Of a stretch of 64,000 bases of DNA, positions 18,903 through 28,194 are shown piece after piece. The position numbers and the translations under genes were made by a program. Origin of the DNA: Acinetobacter sp. 10FS3-1 (GTDB lineage Bacteria; Pseudomonadota; Gammaproteobacteria; Pseudomonadales; Moraxellaceae); NCBI RefSeq assembly GCF_013343215.1, contig NZ_CP039143.1:2542001-2606000 (forward strand), given 5' to 3'. The notes beneath the pieces were generated by a model. It did no database searches and was not told where the DNA came from. It saw only the letters and a program-made list of their open reading frames with translations. Each line of letters starts with the position of its first letter. Positions within the stretch are counted from its first letter, which is position 1.

Positions 18903-20030
18903 GTGCAACAGTACGCGCCTACACTACAAAAAGTCTTATTATTTGGATTATTTTTTATCCTGATTTTTTTGAGTTTTCATATACTCAAATATTTCATCAT
19001 CCCTGTAGTTTGGGCAGCAATTATTGCCTATATGACCTGGCCGCTGTACCAGTCCGTATTACGCATGTGTGGCAACCGTCCCACGCTCAGCTCAGCCATC
19101 ATGATTCTGGCCGTGATTCTGGTGTTTGGCCTGCCGTTTATCTTTGCGATTTTCATGTTACAGCATGAGGGCCGTAACCTGTATTTTGAATTGCAAAAGC
19201 AGGTTTTTTCAGGCCGTCTGGATGTGCCTGACTTTATCCGCCAGCTGCCTTTTGTCGGTAAAGAAATCAGCCGTACTTTAAATGAAATCAACACTGATCC
19301 CAACAGTATCGCCCTGTCTATTTCTAGCTGGATTCAGGGCCATTTGAATTACGGCAAAGTCGTACTGAATGAAATTAGCAAAAATGTGTTTAAGCTGTGT
19401 TTTGCCGTTTTGTCGATGTTCTTTTTTTATCGTGATGGTCACACCATTTTAAATCAGGTACGTAAAGCGTTTGAAATGGTGGTCGGTCCCCGTATTCATC
19501 ATTATCTGGCAACGATTTCAGCGACTACACGCGCGGTAGTCTACGGCGTCGGCCTGACGGCCATTGCCCAGTCTATGCTGGCGGGGTTAAGCTATTTTGT
19601 CGCTGGGGTACCGAATCCGATGGTACTGACCATTGTGACCTTTATCTTCGCTCTGATTCCTTTTGGTCCACCAGTGGCATATACCGCTGTCTCCCTGTGG
19701 CTGTTCTCACAAGGTCAGACCATTGAGGCGATTGGAGTCATGGTTTGGGGAGTCTGTATCGTCAGTACCGCAGATAACGTCATCCGTCCTCTGGTCATTT
19801 CTGGGGCGACCCAAATCCCCTTCTTATTGATTATGTTTGGCGTATTGGGTGGTATTGCCAGTTTTGGTCTGGTCGGGATATTTATCGGACCGGTTATTCT
19901 AGCTGTCCTGCTGGCCATCTGGCGGGAGTGGCTGCATGAAACCAATCATCAGGAAGCCCTGCTGATGCCTAAGGCCACCATGGCACATGATATTGACCCG
20001 GACGTGGATGAGACACCTAAAACTTCTTAA
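18903..20030 (+). CDS. AI-2E family transporter (PerM/TqsA-like)
   Basis: 375 aa from GTG 18903. The helix pattern is typical of the AI-2E family: two N-terminal helices, a soluble stretch (residues about 75-140), a helical hairpin FAVLSMFFFYRDGH and the C-terminal helices with PNPMVLTIVTFIFALIPFGP and GVLGGIASFGLVGIFIGPV. Family members include TqsA (autoinducer-2 export) and Na+/H+ antiporters, so the substrate is open. No clear ribosome-binding site precedes the GTG. Confidence 0.82.
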   Translation: MQQYAPTLQKVLLFGLFFILIFLSFHILKYFIIPVVWAAIIAYMTWPLYQSVLRMCGNRPTLSSAIMILAVILVFGLPFIFAIFMLQHEGRNLYFELQKQVFSGRLDVPDFIRQLPFVGKEISRTLNEINTDPNSIALSISSWIQGHLNYGKVVLNEISKNVFKLCFAVLSMFFFYRDGHTILNQVRKAFEMVVGPRIHHYLATISATTRAVVYGVGLTAIAQSMLAGLSYFVAGVPNPMVLTIVTFIFALIPFGPPVAYTAVSLWLFSQGQTIEAIGVMVWGVCIVSTADNVIRPLVISGATQIPFLLIMFGVLGGIASFGLVGIFIGPVILAVLLAIWREWLHETNHQEALLMPKATMAHDIDPDVDETPKTS

Positions 20031-20144
20031 ACATCAGCTATTAAACAAAATAAAACATTTAAGTACTGATTGTATATAGTCCTCTTGATATTGCTCTGAT
20101 TCAATAGATGGACAAAAACGGAATAATGATCAGGATGCCAATTT

Positions 20145-20687
20145 ATGTCTTCATTCTTTAAAGTAACAACGCTTTGCGCTCTAGGTGCGGTACTTTTTAC
20201 AGGCTGTACCTCAAATGATATTTCAACCGAAAATGTCAGAACGGTCAGCATGCATGCAGTTTCTGCCCAAGGAACGGGGGAGTCTGTGGGTACGGTTTTG
20301 CTCAGTGACAGCCCGACAGGTCTGGTCATTCGTACTCACCTGAAACAGCTTCCGGCAGGAGAACGGGGCTTCCACGTTCATGAAAACGGTTCATGTGCGC
20401 CTGCTATGAAAGATGGCAAGATGGGCGCAGCGCTGGCGGCCGGCAGTCATTACAACCCGAACCAGGCACCCAACCACGGCACACCAAGCACCGGTCATTT
20501 AGGTGATTTTCCTGCCTTGAAAGTCAGCACCGATGGTACGGCACGAGTCACACTTCTGGCCCCACGTGTTAAATTAGCCGATATTAAAGGCCGTGCTTTA
20601 ATGATACATGCAGGCGGCGACAACTATTCAGATCATCCATTGCCATTGGGTGGCGGCGGTGAACGGATCGCTTGTGGGGTGATCTAA
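20145..20687 (+). CDS. sodC: Periplasmic Cu,Zn superoxide dismutase, lipoprotein form
   Basis: SodC dismutates superoxide outside the cytoplasm. The product is 180 aa with a lipoprotein signal peptide ending in the lipobox LFTGC (Cys near 21), so it is probably tethered to a membrane. Copper/zinc ligands are seen in GFHVHENGSC (about 75-84), AGSHYNPNQAPNHG, and HLGDFPAL, with the C-terminal GGGGERIACGVI closing the disulfide. It is followed directly by a terminator and has no operon partner. Confidence 0.93.
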   Translation: MSSFFKVTTLCALGAVLFTGCTSNDISTENVRTVSMHAVSAQGTGESVGTVLLSDSPTGLVIRTHLKQLPAGERGFHVHENGSCAPAMKDGKMGAALAAGSHYNPNQAPNHGTPSTGHLGDFPALKVSTDGTARVTLLAPRVKLADIKGRALMIHAGGDNYSDHPLPLGGGGERIACGVI

Positions 20688-20703
20688 GCATTCATTGATA
20701 TAT

Positions 20704-20733
20704 AAAAAAAACGGGCATCTTGCCCGTTTTTTT
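20704..20733 (+). terminator. Terminator of sodC
   Basis: AAAAACGGGCA/TGCCCGTTTTT with a 3-base loop and a long T-run, 17 bases after the stop. Confidence 0.85.
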
Positions 20734-20904
20734 ATATCAGTCTTGATTTAAAAATGAGTGTTTCAAAACCATTGAGCACTTATAACCCAGTAAATCACTA
20801 GGGTATAAGCCTCTAAAATAACTCATTTTATTTATAAAATTTCTTTTGATTCAATCCGCAGTTTGGGTACACTCAAGCTTGATTGAACTCAATGGTGAAT
20901 GTAG

Positions 20905-21207
20905 GTGAATATTAAAACTTTACGTCTAGTAGGCTTGGTAGAAGGTATTTCATTTCTGCTGCTATTATTTGTGGCGATGCCGGTCAAGTACATGCTGGGA
21001 AACCCGATTCTGGTGAAATATGTCGGTATGGGTCATGGCGTATTATTTGTGCTGTTTCTTGTGGTGTTATTTGCAGTCTGTGAAAAACAGAAATGGTCAC
21101 TCAGCATGTTTATTATGGGTTTAATTGCATCAATCCTGCCTTTTGGGCCCTTTATTTTTGATATGAAATTAAAAAAACTAGAACAGCCCAGTGCTGAAGA
21201 GGCTTGA
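20905..21207 (+). CDS. DUF3817 integral membrane protein
   Basis: 100 aa, GTG start preceded by TGTAGG. Three hydrophobic segments and the DUF3817 signature are present: LRLVGLVEGISFLLLLFVAMPVKY at the N-terminus, the GHGVLFVLFL segment near residue 45, and a last helix ending in PFGPFIFD. The function is unknown. Confidence 0.78.
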   Translation: MNIKTLRLVGLVEGISFLLLLFVAMPVKYMLGNPILVKYVGMGHGVLFVLFLVVLFAVCEKQKWSLSMFIMGLIASILPFGPFIFDMKLKKLEQPSAEEA

Positions 21208-21365
21208 TCACTTCCGGTTCTCGCTGCTCTCAAAATATTTAGAACCGAGGAAGTTAATCATCCTCTCCCCCTTAGGGAGAGAGTTTGCCCAATAATATTA
21301 CTCATTTCTTCACGAAGGCAGGGACTGTTTAGAGGGGTTCTAAAATATAGAAAACCTCTCAAAAG

Positions 21366-22616
21366 TTAAAACTCTCCACTCGCCTTTCTTTCCAGCATCA
21401 ACTGCTTGAGTTGCAGGCGTGGCCAGGTGAACCAAAGGGCGATTAAAATAAATGAAACACCGCAGTAAGCCCAAAGCTCATAGGCTTCATACGCTATGCG
21501 GACGGCTTCAATCACAATAAAGAAGCTCAGCATCAACAAGATAGACACTGTTGCTGCAACAGTACCTTTAGATACTTCAGAGGACATCAGGGCAAAGCGG
21601 TACAGTACCGAGAAACTAACACCCTCCCCAAGACTGATACAGGTGGTGCCAATAAGCAGACAATGCAGAAAATAATCCGGAATCAGCAAGCCAACTAAAA
21701 GTAAAATTGTTCCCAATAACATCAGGGGCACACCAAGCAACACCGTCTGGCCGAGCGGCATTTTATCAATCACTTTCAGCAGAATTATATTTCCTAGAAT
21801 TAACCCTCCTAAAACCGGGAACTGTGCCAGACCATATTGAAGACTGCTCAAGCCCAATTGCTCGACCAGAATGACGGGAGATAAGGCAATCCATAACATC
21901 AGTGGCATGCTAACCAGCGGCAATGCCATGGTCATAATTACAAAGCGCTTATTTTTCAAGACCTGTTTAAAATCGTCCACAATATAGCTGATGGGCTGTT
22001 TGGGAATACTGATTTTAGGATTTGGCATTTTGGCCTTGAGTCCAAACCAGCTTAAAAGTGCCACAAAAGCAATCCCAATAAAGCCCCAATGCCATGAGAC
22101 ATGATCAATCATAAAAGCGCCAATCACAGGTCCCAGAAGCGGGGCCAGCAAGGAAACATTGGCCATGAGTGCCATGACTTTAATTGCATCGCGTTCTTCA
22201 AAGTTTTCCTGAATGGCGGCATAACCAACGGCAGAAATAAAGGACAGGCCAAAACCCTGTAAAAAACGCAGAAAAAGGAAACTCTGAATATTGGGTGCCA
22301 GTAAAATCGCCAAACAGCAGATGACAAAAAAGACCACTCCACCCAGCAGCACTTTTTTACGTCCCCATCGGTCTGATAATGGCCCTAAAATGGCTGCGAC
22401 ACATGCGCCGCCCAATAAAAAAAAGGACATCGACGATGGTGCCCATGAACTGCTGACACCAAAGTCACGGGTGATGGCCAGCATAGCCGGCTGGATCAGG
22501 TCATTACAGATATAGACCGAGAATTCAAACAGGACCAGTGCCAATGGAAACATGAGTGTGGCGCGAGTCAGTTTTTGAGTGGGCGTGTTTTGCATAGGAG
22601 AGTTAATGCTCATCAT
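21366..22616 (-). CDS. craA: MFS drug exporter, CraA/MdfA type
   Basis: A 416-aa proton antiporter of the major facilitator superfamily with twelve helices. The sequence tracks CraA, the intrinsic chloramphenicol exporter of A. baumannii, in long blocks: TLMFPLALVLFEFSVYI with the acidic residue in helix 1 that is essential in MdfA, IQPAMLAITRDFGVSSSWAPSSMSFFLLGG, motif A GPLSDRWGRKKVLLGG, and SLGEGVSFSVLYRFALMSSEVSKGTVAA. Start is ATG 22616 or 22613. It has no neighbouring regulator gene. Confidence 0.85.
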   Translation of the reverse strand: MMSINSPMQNTPTQKLTRATLMFPLALVLFEFSVYICNDLIQPAMLAITRDFGVSSSWAPSSMSFFLLGGACVAAILGPLSDRWGRKKVLLGGVVFFVICCLAILLAPNIQSFLFLRFLQGFGLSFISAVGYAAIQENFEERDAIKVMALMANVSLLAPLLGPVIGAFMIDHVSWHWGFIGIAFVALLSWFGLKAKMPNPKISIPKQPISYIVDDFKQVLKNKRFVIMTMALPLVSMPLMLWIALSPVILVEQLGLSSLQYGLAQFPVLGGLILGNIILLKVIDKMPLGQTVLLGVPLMLLGTILLLVGLLIPDYFLHCLLIGTTCISLGEGVSFSVLYRFALMSSEVSKGTVAATVSILLMLSFFIVIEAVRIAYEAYELWAYCGVSFILIALWFTWPRLQLKQLMLERKASGEF

Positions 22617-22719
22617 CCTGAATCCACCCTTTTGAATTGAATTTAATCGGGCAAAATACAGATTGAATGTAATTAGATTATGCGCATTTTAGCAGAGTTC
22701 ATGTGCAAATCCGTGCTGA

Positions 22720-23560
22720 TCATGTTGGGGTTTTCAGGATTTTTTCATCTTCTGAAATAGCAAGATAACGAATAAAATTTCTTGTCTTTATCTCATTATA
22801 AGACTCTAATATTTCATCATAAGGATGAAAGCCGCCCCGACCAGTACGCATATACAGCAGCGTGGTCTCACCTGATTGTGCCGAGAGCTATATGGTTTCA
22901 CCTTGTTTTAAAAAGACTTTATAAACTGGTATGGGCGTATGTGTCTGAGCCGAGCCTTGGGCTTATTGATACTGCCCTGCAATCACTCGGACAAAGTCTG
23001 CATCAATTGGCAGTCATACTTTGGAAATCGGTGCGTCGCATAGATTTTAATAATGTGGTGGATTCATTTTGTCCTTGGCAGGCAAATTGATCCAGAGTGG
23101 TAGCATGTCAAAACGTCCGCCGCAGTCTGAACGGTCTTTGCTAAATACTGCTTTATGTCTAATGCCTGATGCTGCCGTCATCCACTGCACATCGCCTGCG
23201 GAAATGATGCCACCACCGCCACTTAAGTCGCGGTGTTCAACTTCATCTGCAAACATCAGGGTGACAGTTTCAAAACCACGAGGTGGATGAGCGTTGACAC
23301 CGTTCTGCAAATGACTGGCTTTAAGGTTAGCCGACCCTACGTGGTCGAGCAGTAAAAATAGCGATACGGTATTGCCCAGTTCGTAGAGGGAAAACACAGA
23401 AAGGACGGGCGAGAAACTGCCGACTGAAAGGCGAGTATCATCACGATGGATGAATGCGAGGATTTTCAGTTTGTTTTGCGTAATTTTTTTAGATAGTGAG
23501 AGTAGCCTCATGACTGAAGTGCTTGGAAAGGCACAATGAGTTTGTGAGTTACAGATATCA
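22720..23560 (-). pseudogene. Pirin-family gene with several in-frame stop codons
   Basis: The minus-strand frame carries unmistakable pirin sequence: VNAHPPRGFETVTLMFADEVEHRD, then GGGGIISAGDVQWMTAASGIRHK and LWINLPAKDKMNPPHY, after which a TAA occurs. Continuing in the same frame past stops gives NLCDAPISKV, stop, LPIDADFVRVIAGQYQ, stop, AQGSAQTHTPIPVY, and after a further stop LSAQSGETTLLYMRTG, all good pirin sequence. At least four nonsense codons without frameshift mean an aged pseudogene. The metal-binding HPHRGFET motif is also altered (HPPRGFET). The normal N-terminus and the last third are not recognisable. Intact pirins are cupin Fe-binding proteins, some with quercetinase activity. 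Confidence 0.85.
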
Positions 23561-23563
23561 CCC

Positions 23564-23625
23564 AAAAGCAAAAAGCAAAAAGCAAAAAGCAAAAAGCAAA
23601 AAGCAAAAAGCAAAAAGCAAAAAGC
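23564..23625. repeat. Heptanucleotide tandem repeat (AAAAAGC)8
   Basis: Eight perfect copies of AAAAAGC at 23570-23625, preceded by one copy missing a base (AAAAGC, 23564-23569). Read on the minus strand it encodes a FAFCFLL-type hydrophobic run that is in frame with the pirin remnant. A seven-base unit shifts frame with every copy gained or lost. Confidence 0.97.
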
Positions 23626-23676
23626 GCATCATCCAGATACGCTTTTCAGCACAAACTGCTTAAAGAGCAAATAAAA

Positions 23677-24054
23677 TTATGGACAAACTGCCTTCTGGAA
23701 AGTCTTGGTATTGGCTCCCCGCATACAGCGATATAACTTTTCAGCCTTGTGCATTTTCCAGTTTTTCTCTTCTTTTTTGAAATGGTAAATCGTTTGAATG
23801 GATTTGACCGAATCATCCATTAATCCGGTTTCTGTTACCTTCACCTGTCCCACAGTCGGTGCTTCGCTTTTATTAAAAAACTGCCGGATTTCTACGGTTG
23901 CCAGTTCATCGCGTAAATCAGGCCGCATCTTCAGTACCTGATCCAGAGGAGTATCTGAAGAGGACTGCACTTTTGCAATCACTTGCTGTGTGGTGGCGCA
24001 CCCTGACATTATCATTGTCAGGCCTAAAACTGTAAGTGTTAATAACTGTAACAT
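23677..24054 (-). CDS. Lipoprotein of unknown function
   Basis: 125 aa from ATG 24054, chosen because GGGG lies about eight bases upstream; a start five codons earlier is possible. The signal peptide MLQLLTLTVLGLTMIMSGC ends in a lipobox (MSGC), so the mature protein is lipid-anchored at the Cys. The rest is soluble, with a likely disulfide pair near the C-terminus (CMRGA...AVCP). No family is recognised. Confidence 0.65.
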   Translation of the reverse strand: MLQLLTLTVLGLTMIMSGCATTQQVIAKVQSSSDTPLDQVLKMRPDLRDELATVEIRQFFNKSEAPTVGQVKVTETGLMDDSVKSIQTIYHFKKEEKNWKMHKAEKLYRCMRGANTKTFQKAVCP

Positions 24055-24154
24055 ACTGTTTAACCCCATGTTTATCTTTATTATTCACGAATCATCATGC
24101 AGCGCTTTTTAGCTTAAAACTATTTAAACTATGTAACTGCTCTGGTACGGGCAT

Positions 24155-24187
24155 AAAAAAACGCACCTTTCGATGCGCTTTTTTCAT
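24155..24187 (-). terminator. Terminator of the D-2-hydroxyglutarate dehydrogenase-like gene
   Basis: CGCA/TGCG stem flanked by A6/T6 with one bulged base, 12 bases after the stop of the minus-strand gene; it can also work on the other strand. Confidence 0.55.
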
Positions 24188-24198
24188 TTCGAACCGCT

Positions 24199-25608
24199 TT
24201 AAAGGTCGAAAAGCTTGCCCGGGTTCATAATGCCTTTCGGATCAAATACTTTTTTCAGGGCTTTCATATATTCAATTTCTTCGGCTGAACGTGAGTACTC
24301 AAGATAAGGTTTCTTGGTCATACCCACACCGTGTTCTGCAGAAATTGAGCCGTCATATTTTTTCACGGTATCAAAGACATACTTGTTCACCACCTGACAT
24401 TTGGTAAAGAATTCATCTTTGCTTAAGTGTTCAGGTTTCAGGATGTTCAAGTGCAGGTTACCATCACCGATATGACCAAACCAGCAGACTTCGAAGTCAG
24501 GATAATTTTCTGCCACAATCGCATCAATTTCTTTAATAAATGCTGGAACATGCGTAATGAGAACAGAAATATCATTTTTGTAGGGTGTAAATGGGGCAAT
24601 GGATTCAGAAATATCTTCACGCAGACGCCATAAGCTTTCTACCTGTTCCAGACTTTGGCTCAGCACACCGTCAAGTACCCAGCCCTGTTCCATGCAATGC
24701 TCAAAAATTTCCATCGCCTTGTCCATGATCGGTTCAAACGGCGCTTCAAACTCCAGCAGAACATAAAATGGACATTCGGTTTCAAAAGGACGCTGCACAT
24801 GACCATTGGCCAAGACTTTCTGCATGGCCAGCTCACCAAAGAACTCAAATGCTGTTAAATCAATTTTCGCCTGGAAGGCATGCAATAACGGCATGATTGC
24901 ATCAAAATCAGGCACACCCAGTACCATCACTTGCAGGTCTTGCGGTTGACGTTCGAGCTTGATTTCCGCTTCAGTCACCAGACCCAGCGTACCCTCACCA
25001 CCGATGAATAAGTGTTGTAGTGCATAGCCTGTTGCGTTTTTGATCATGCCTTTGTTCAGACGCAGTATATCCCCTTTACCGGTCACCACTGTCAGGCCAA
25101 GTATCCAGTTACGGGTCATGCCATATTTAATGACTTTAATCCCGCCAGCATTGGTGCCGATGTTGCCGCCAATTTGGCTTGAACCCGCAGATGCAAAATC
25201 TACCGGGTAATACATCCCCTGCTCTTCCGCATAATTTTGTAACTGCTCAGTCACGACACCAGACTGTACACGAACCATACGGTCTGCCGGGAAAAACTCC
25301 AGAATCTGGTTCATCTTGTCCATGCTCACCACGATTTCACCGTTAGCAGCGACTGCACCTGCGGACAGACCAGTACGGCCTCCTGATGGAGTGACAGCCA
25401 CATTAAACTGATTGGCCAGCTTAACAATTGCCTGAACCTGTTCGGTGCTCGATGGGAACACGATGACCGACGGGTTTGGATCAAAGTGCTTGGTATGATC
25501 GCGACCCCAATTCTGGAGGCTATCCGTATCGGTTTTAATACGGTTTTCACCCACAATTGCAGTCAATTGGGTCAATAACTCAGGGGTTAAAGCGACTGGA
25601 GCATTCAT
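24199..25608 (-). CDS. FAD-linked D-2-hydroxyacid dehydrogenase, probably D-2-hydroxyglutarate dehydrogenase
   Basis: 469 aa of the GlcD/D2HGDH family. The N-terminal PCMH-type FAD domain shows PSGGRTGLSAGAV (about residues 75-87) and GGNIGTNAGGIKVIKYG; the C-terminal cap domain ends with HIGDGNLHLN and EHGVGMTKKPYL, where the metal-binding histidines lie. It is divergent from serA. In Pseudomonas the same pairing is known: SerA reduces 2-oxoglutarate to D-2-hydroxyglutarate as a side reaction that pulls 3-phosphoglycerate oxidation, and D2HGDH recycles it. That context makes D-2-hydroxyglutarate the likeliest substrate over D-lactate or glycolate. ATG 25608 has AGG upstream; an in-frame ATG six codons earlier does not. 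Confidence 0.82.
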   Translation of the reverse strand: MNAPVALTPELLTQLTAIVGENRIKTDTDSLQNWGRDHTKHFDPNPSVIVFPSSTEQVQAIVKLANQFNVAVTPSGGRTGLSAGAVAANGEIVVSMDKMNQILEFFPADRMVRVQSGVVTEQLQNYAEEQGMYYPVDFASAGSSQIGGNIGTNAGGIKVIKYGMTRNWILGLTVVTGKGDILRLNKGMIKNATGYALQHLFIGGEGTLGLVTEAEIKLERQPQDLQVMVLGVPDFDAIMPLLHAFQAKIDLTAFEFFGELAMQKVLANGHVQRPFETECPFYVLLEFEAPFEPIMDKAMEIFEHCMEQGWVLDGVLSQSLEQVESLWRLREDISESIAPFTPYKNDISVLITHVPAFIKEIDAIVAENYPDFEVCWFGHIGDGNLHLNILKPEHLSKDEFFTKCQVVNKYVFDTVKKYDGSISAEHGVGMTKKPYLEYSRSAEEIEYMKALKKVFDPKGIMNPGKLFDL

Positions 25609-25961
25609 CGTTTGCAGACCTAGCATGAATTAAACAAAAGAGACTTCGCCGGTTTATTTGCACATTTTTCAGACATAAAGACCTGTATGCAAATCAGGCA
25701 GAATATGCCGATTAAAGCATCAAAGAGAGGCGCGTTAACAGCACGGGGCAATATTATAAGCTATTTTTAGGGCTTTCCCTTAAAAAATGCTAATTTTGAT
25801 AATATAGCTTTGAAAACGCTGGTTTAATTCAACCATTTTTATTATTTGTGCATCATCACTTGCGAAAATAGCTGCGATTGCCGTCATCAAGGAAATGTAT
25901 AACCACCCCATTCCTGTGCTATTATACCGCGACTAAATTTGGCCTTTGTAGCGGAGCCGTA
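25609..25961. other. Divergent promoter region of d2hgdh-like gene and serA
   Basis: A 353-base AT-rich region between divergent genes. TATAAG-like and TTGATA/TATAGC-like hexamers occur around 25755-25810, but I cannot place either promoter with confidence. No small ORF or riboswitch is seen. Confidence 0.3.
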
Positions 25962-27194
25962 ATGAGCCAACATCTATCTCTACCTAAAGATAAAATCCGT
26001 TTCTTGTTGTTAGAAGGCGTTCACCAAAACGCGATCGACACTTTAAATGCTGCTGGATATACCAACATTGACTATCGTAAAACTGCGCTTGAGGGTGAAG
26101 CGCTGAAAGAAGCGATTAAAGATGCACACTTTATTGGTATCCGTTCCCGTACTCAGCTGACTGAAGAAGTTTTTGAAGCTGCGAACAAGTTAATCGCAGT
26201 GGGCTGTTTCTGTATCGGTACCAACCAGGTGAATCTGGACGCAGCAATGCGTCGCGGTATTCCAGTGTTTAACGCACCATATTCAAATACTCGTTCAGTA
26301 GCTGAACTTGTACTTGCTGAAGCCATTCTCCTGCTTCGCCGTGTACCTGAAAAATCAACAGATACACATGCAGGCGGCTGGAACAAATCTGCTGTAGGTT
26401 CGTTCGAAACGCGTGGTAAGACTTTAGGTATCGTAGGTTACGGTTCAATCGGTTCACAACTTTCTGTCCTGGCTGAAAGCCTGGGTATGAAAGTGATCTA
26501 CTTCGATACAGTGACAAAATTACCATTGGGTAATGCACGTCAGGTCGGCTCATTGAATGAATTGCTTGCCAATGCTGATGTCGTCTCTCTGCACGTGCCA
26601 GATGTTCCGTCTACACGTAACTTCATGACCAAAGAACAGTTCGCGCAAATGAAAGAAGGTTCAATCTTCATCAACGCGGCACGTGGTACCTGTGTCGTGA
26701 TTGAAGACCTGGCCGATGCACTGAAATCAGGCCATCTTGCTGGTGCTGCGGTTGACGTATTCCCGAAAGAGCCTAAAGCCAACGGTGAAGAATTTGTTTC
26801 TCCGCTACGTAACATTCCAAACGTCATCCTGACCCCTCACGTGGGTGGTTCGACCATGGAAGCACAAGCAAACATCGGTCTGGAAGTGGCTGAGAAATTT
26901 GTCGCTTATTCAGATAAGGGTATGACACTTTCTGCGGTGAACTTCCCTGAAATTGCATTGCCACTGACTGAAGGTAAGCACCGTCTGCTGCATATCCACA
27001 AAAACATTCCGGGCGTTCTGTCTAAGATTAACAACCTGTTTGCTGAACATGGCATCAACATCTCTGGTCAGTCTTTAATGACCAAAGGTGATGTCGGTTA
27101 TCTGGTCATGGACGTAGATGCAACTGCTTCTAAAGAAGCGCTGGATACATTGAATGAAGTTGAAGGTACAATCCGCGTGCGTGTATTGTTCTAA
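25962..27194 (+). CDS. serA: D-3-phosphoglycerate dehydrogenase
   Basis: SerA oxidises 3-phosphoglycerate to 3-phosphohydroxypyruvate, the first step of serine synthesis. From ATG 25962 (GGAG five bases upstream) it is 410 aa, the length of the E. coli type with one ACT domain. It shows the NAD Rossmann motif LGIVGYGSIGSQL (about 155-167), the substrate residues in SRTQLTEEV, catalytic Arg/Glu/His in RGTCV, and HVGGST near 292. The C-terminal ACT domain (HIHKNIPGVLSKINNLFAEHGINI, about 340-410) is the site of serine feedback inhibition. The frame is open 28 codons further upstream, but without a start signal. Confidence 0.96.
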   Translation: MSQHLSLPKDKIRFLLLEGVHQNAIDTLNAAGYTNIDYRKTALEGEALKEAIKDAHFIGIRSRTQLTEEVFEAANKLIAVGCFCIGTNQVNLDAAMRRGIPVFNAPYSNTRSVAELVLAEAILLLRRVPEKSTDTHAGGWNKSAVGSFETRGKTLGIVGYGSIGSQLSVLAESLGMKVIYFDTVTKLPLGNARQVGSLNELLANADVVSLHVPDVPSTRNFMTKEQFAQMKEGSIFINAARGTCVVIEDLADALKSGHLAGAAVDVFPKEPKANGEEFVSPLRNIPNVILTPHVGGSTMEAQANIGLEVAEKFVAYSDKGMTLSAVNFPEIALPLTEGKHRLLHIHKNIPGVLSKINNLFAEHGINISGQSLMTKGDVGYLVMDVDATASKEALDTLNEVEGTIRVRVLF

Positions 27195-27207
27195 TTCAAC
27201 TTGCCAG

Positions 27208-27238
27208 AAAACCACAGTCTTTAGGCTGTGGTTTTTTA
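27208..27238 (+). terminator. Terminator of serA
   Basis: AAAACCACAG/CTGTGGTTTT stem with T-run, 13 bases after the stop. Confidence 0.85.
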
Positions 27239-27318
27239 TTTTTGAAGGTTTTAAATTTCAAATCTGATCCGGCTAATGCTGCTCCTGCCCTCTTTCCAGC
27301 CTCGAAACCACTTGAGGC

Positions 27319-28194
27319 ATGCCCAGTTTTAAAATTGCACCCTTCGTACAAGCACCGCTGATTTTACTGATCGCGATGATCAGCATGCAAAGCAGTGGCT
27401 CCTTTGCCAAATATCTGTTCGGTCAATTTCCAATCCTGACCGTTTCAGCCATGCGCCTGCTATTAGGTGCCTTGATTCTGGCACTGATTTTTAAAATCTG
27501 GCAGATCAGTTTCAAACAGGTAAAATGGGCGGCTATTCTCAGCTATGGCTTAGCCCTGGCGGGAATGAACATGCTGTTCTATCTGGCCATTGACCGCCTG
27601 CCACTCGGTATTGCGGTGTCTTTTGAATTTATTGGCCCTCTAAGTGTGGCGCTGTTTTATGCCCGGCAGAAAGCCGACTTTATCTGGGTCGGTCTGGCAG
27701 TGGTAGGGCTGATCTTACTCTTTCCTTTTCATCAAGCCGCCGAGCCACTCGATCCACTGGGAATTATTTTGGCTCTGGGCGCAGGTGCCTGCTGGGCTGT
27801 CTATATTGTTGCCGGACAAAAACCGTCGGGGGTGTCGGGTAATCATACCGTCTGCTTGGGCATGTTCGTCGCAATGCTGCTGGTGATGCCGATTGCCCTG
27901 TTTGCAGGCATGCCCACACAAGCATTTGAACCTGGAAATTTGATATATTTCATTATATTGGCTGTACTGGCCAGTGTCTTGCCTTTTAGCCTAGAAATGA
28001 TTGCCCTGCGTAATATAACTGCCCTCAGCTTTGGGACTTTAATGAGTCTGGAACCTGCCATTGCTGCCCTGTCCGGTTTTGTATTTCTAGGTGAAAGCTT
28101 ATTGTGGAACCAGTGGCTGGCCCTTGCCACCATTATCACGGCCTCAATTGGCTGCACCATTACCACACAAAGACGCAAACAGCGTGCTACTTAA
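27319..28194 (+). CDS. EamA/RhtA-like exporter, copy 1
   Basis: A 291-aa DMT-superfamily transporter with ten helices in two EamA repeats. RhtA of E. coli exports threonine and homoserine. Shared features include QSSGSFAKYLFGQFP in helix 1, the LPLGIAVSFEFIGPLSVAL stretch (helix 4) and GAGACWAVYIVAGQK at the start of repeat 2. It follows serA after a strong terminator. The gene at 28562 is clearly a paralogue. The substrate is inferred only. Confidence 0.8.
   Translation: MPSFKIAPFVQAPLILLIAMISMQSSGSFAKYLFGQFPILTVSAMRLLLGALILALIFKIWQISFKQVKWAAILSYGLALAGMNMLFYLAIDRLPLGIAVSFEFIGPLSVALFYARQKADFIWVGLAVVGLILLFPFHQAAEPLDPLGIILALGAGACWAVYIVAGQKPSGVSGNHTVCLGMFVAMLLVMPIALFAGMPTQAFEPGNLIYFIILAVLASVLPFSLEMIALRNITALSFGTLMSLEPAIAALSGFVFLGESLLWNQWLALATIITASIGCTITTQRRKQRAT

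Noticed and set aside
22782..23090. Plus-strand 102-aa frame
   Set aside because: It is antisense to the pirin pseudogene, and the minus strand carries recognisable pirin sequence throughout.
23564..23625. Active phase variation of the pirin gene by the heptanucleotide tract
   Set aside because: The pirin gene has several downstream nonsense codons, so frame changes in the tract could not restore a product.
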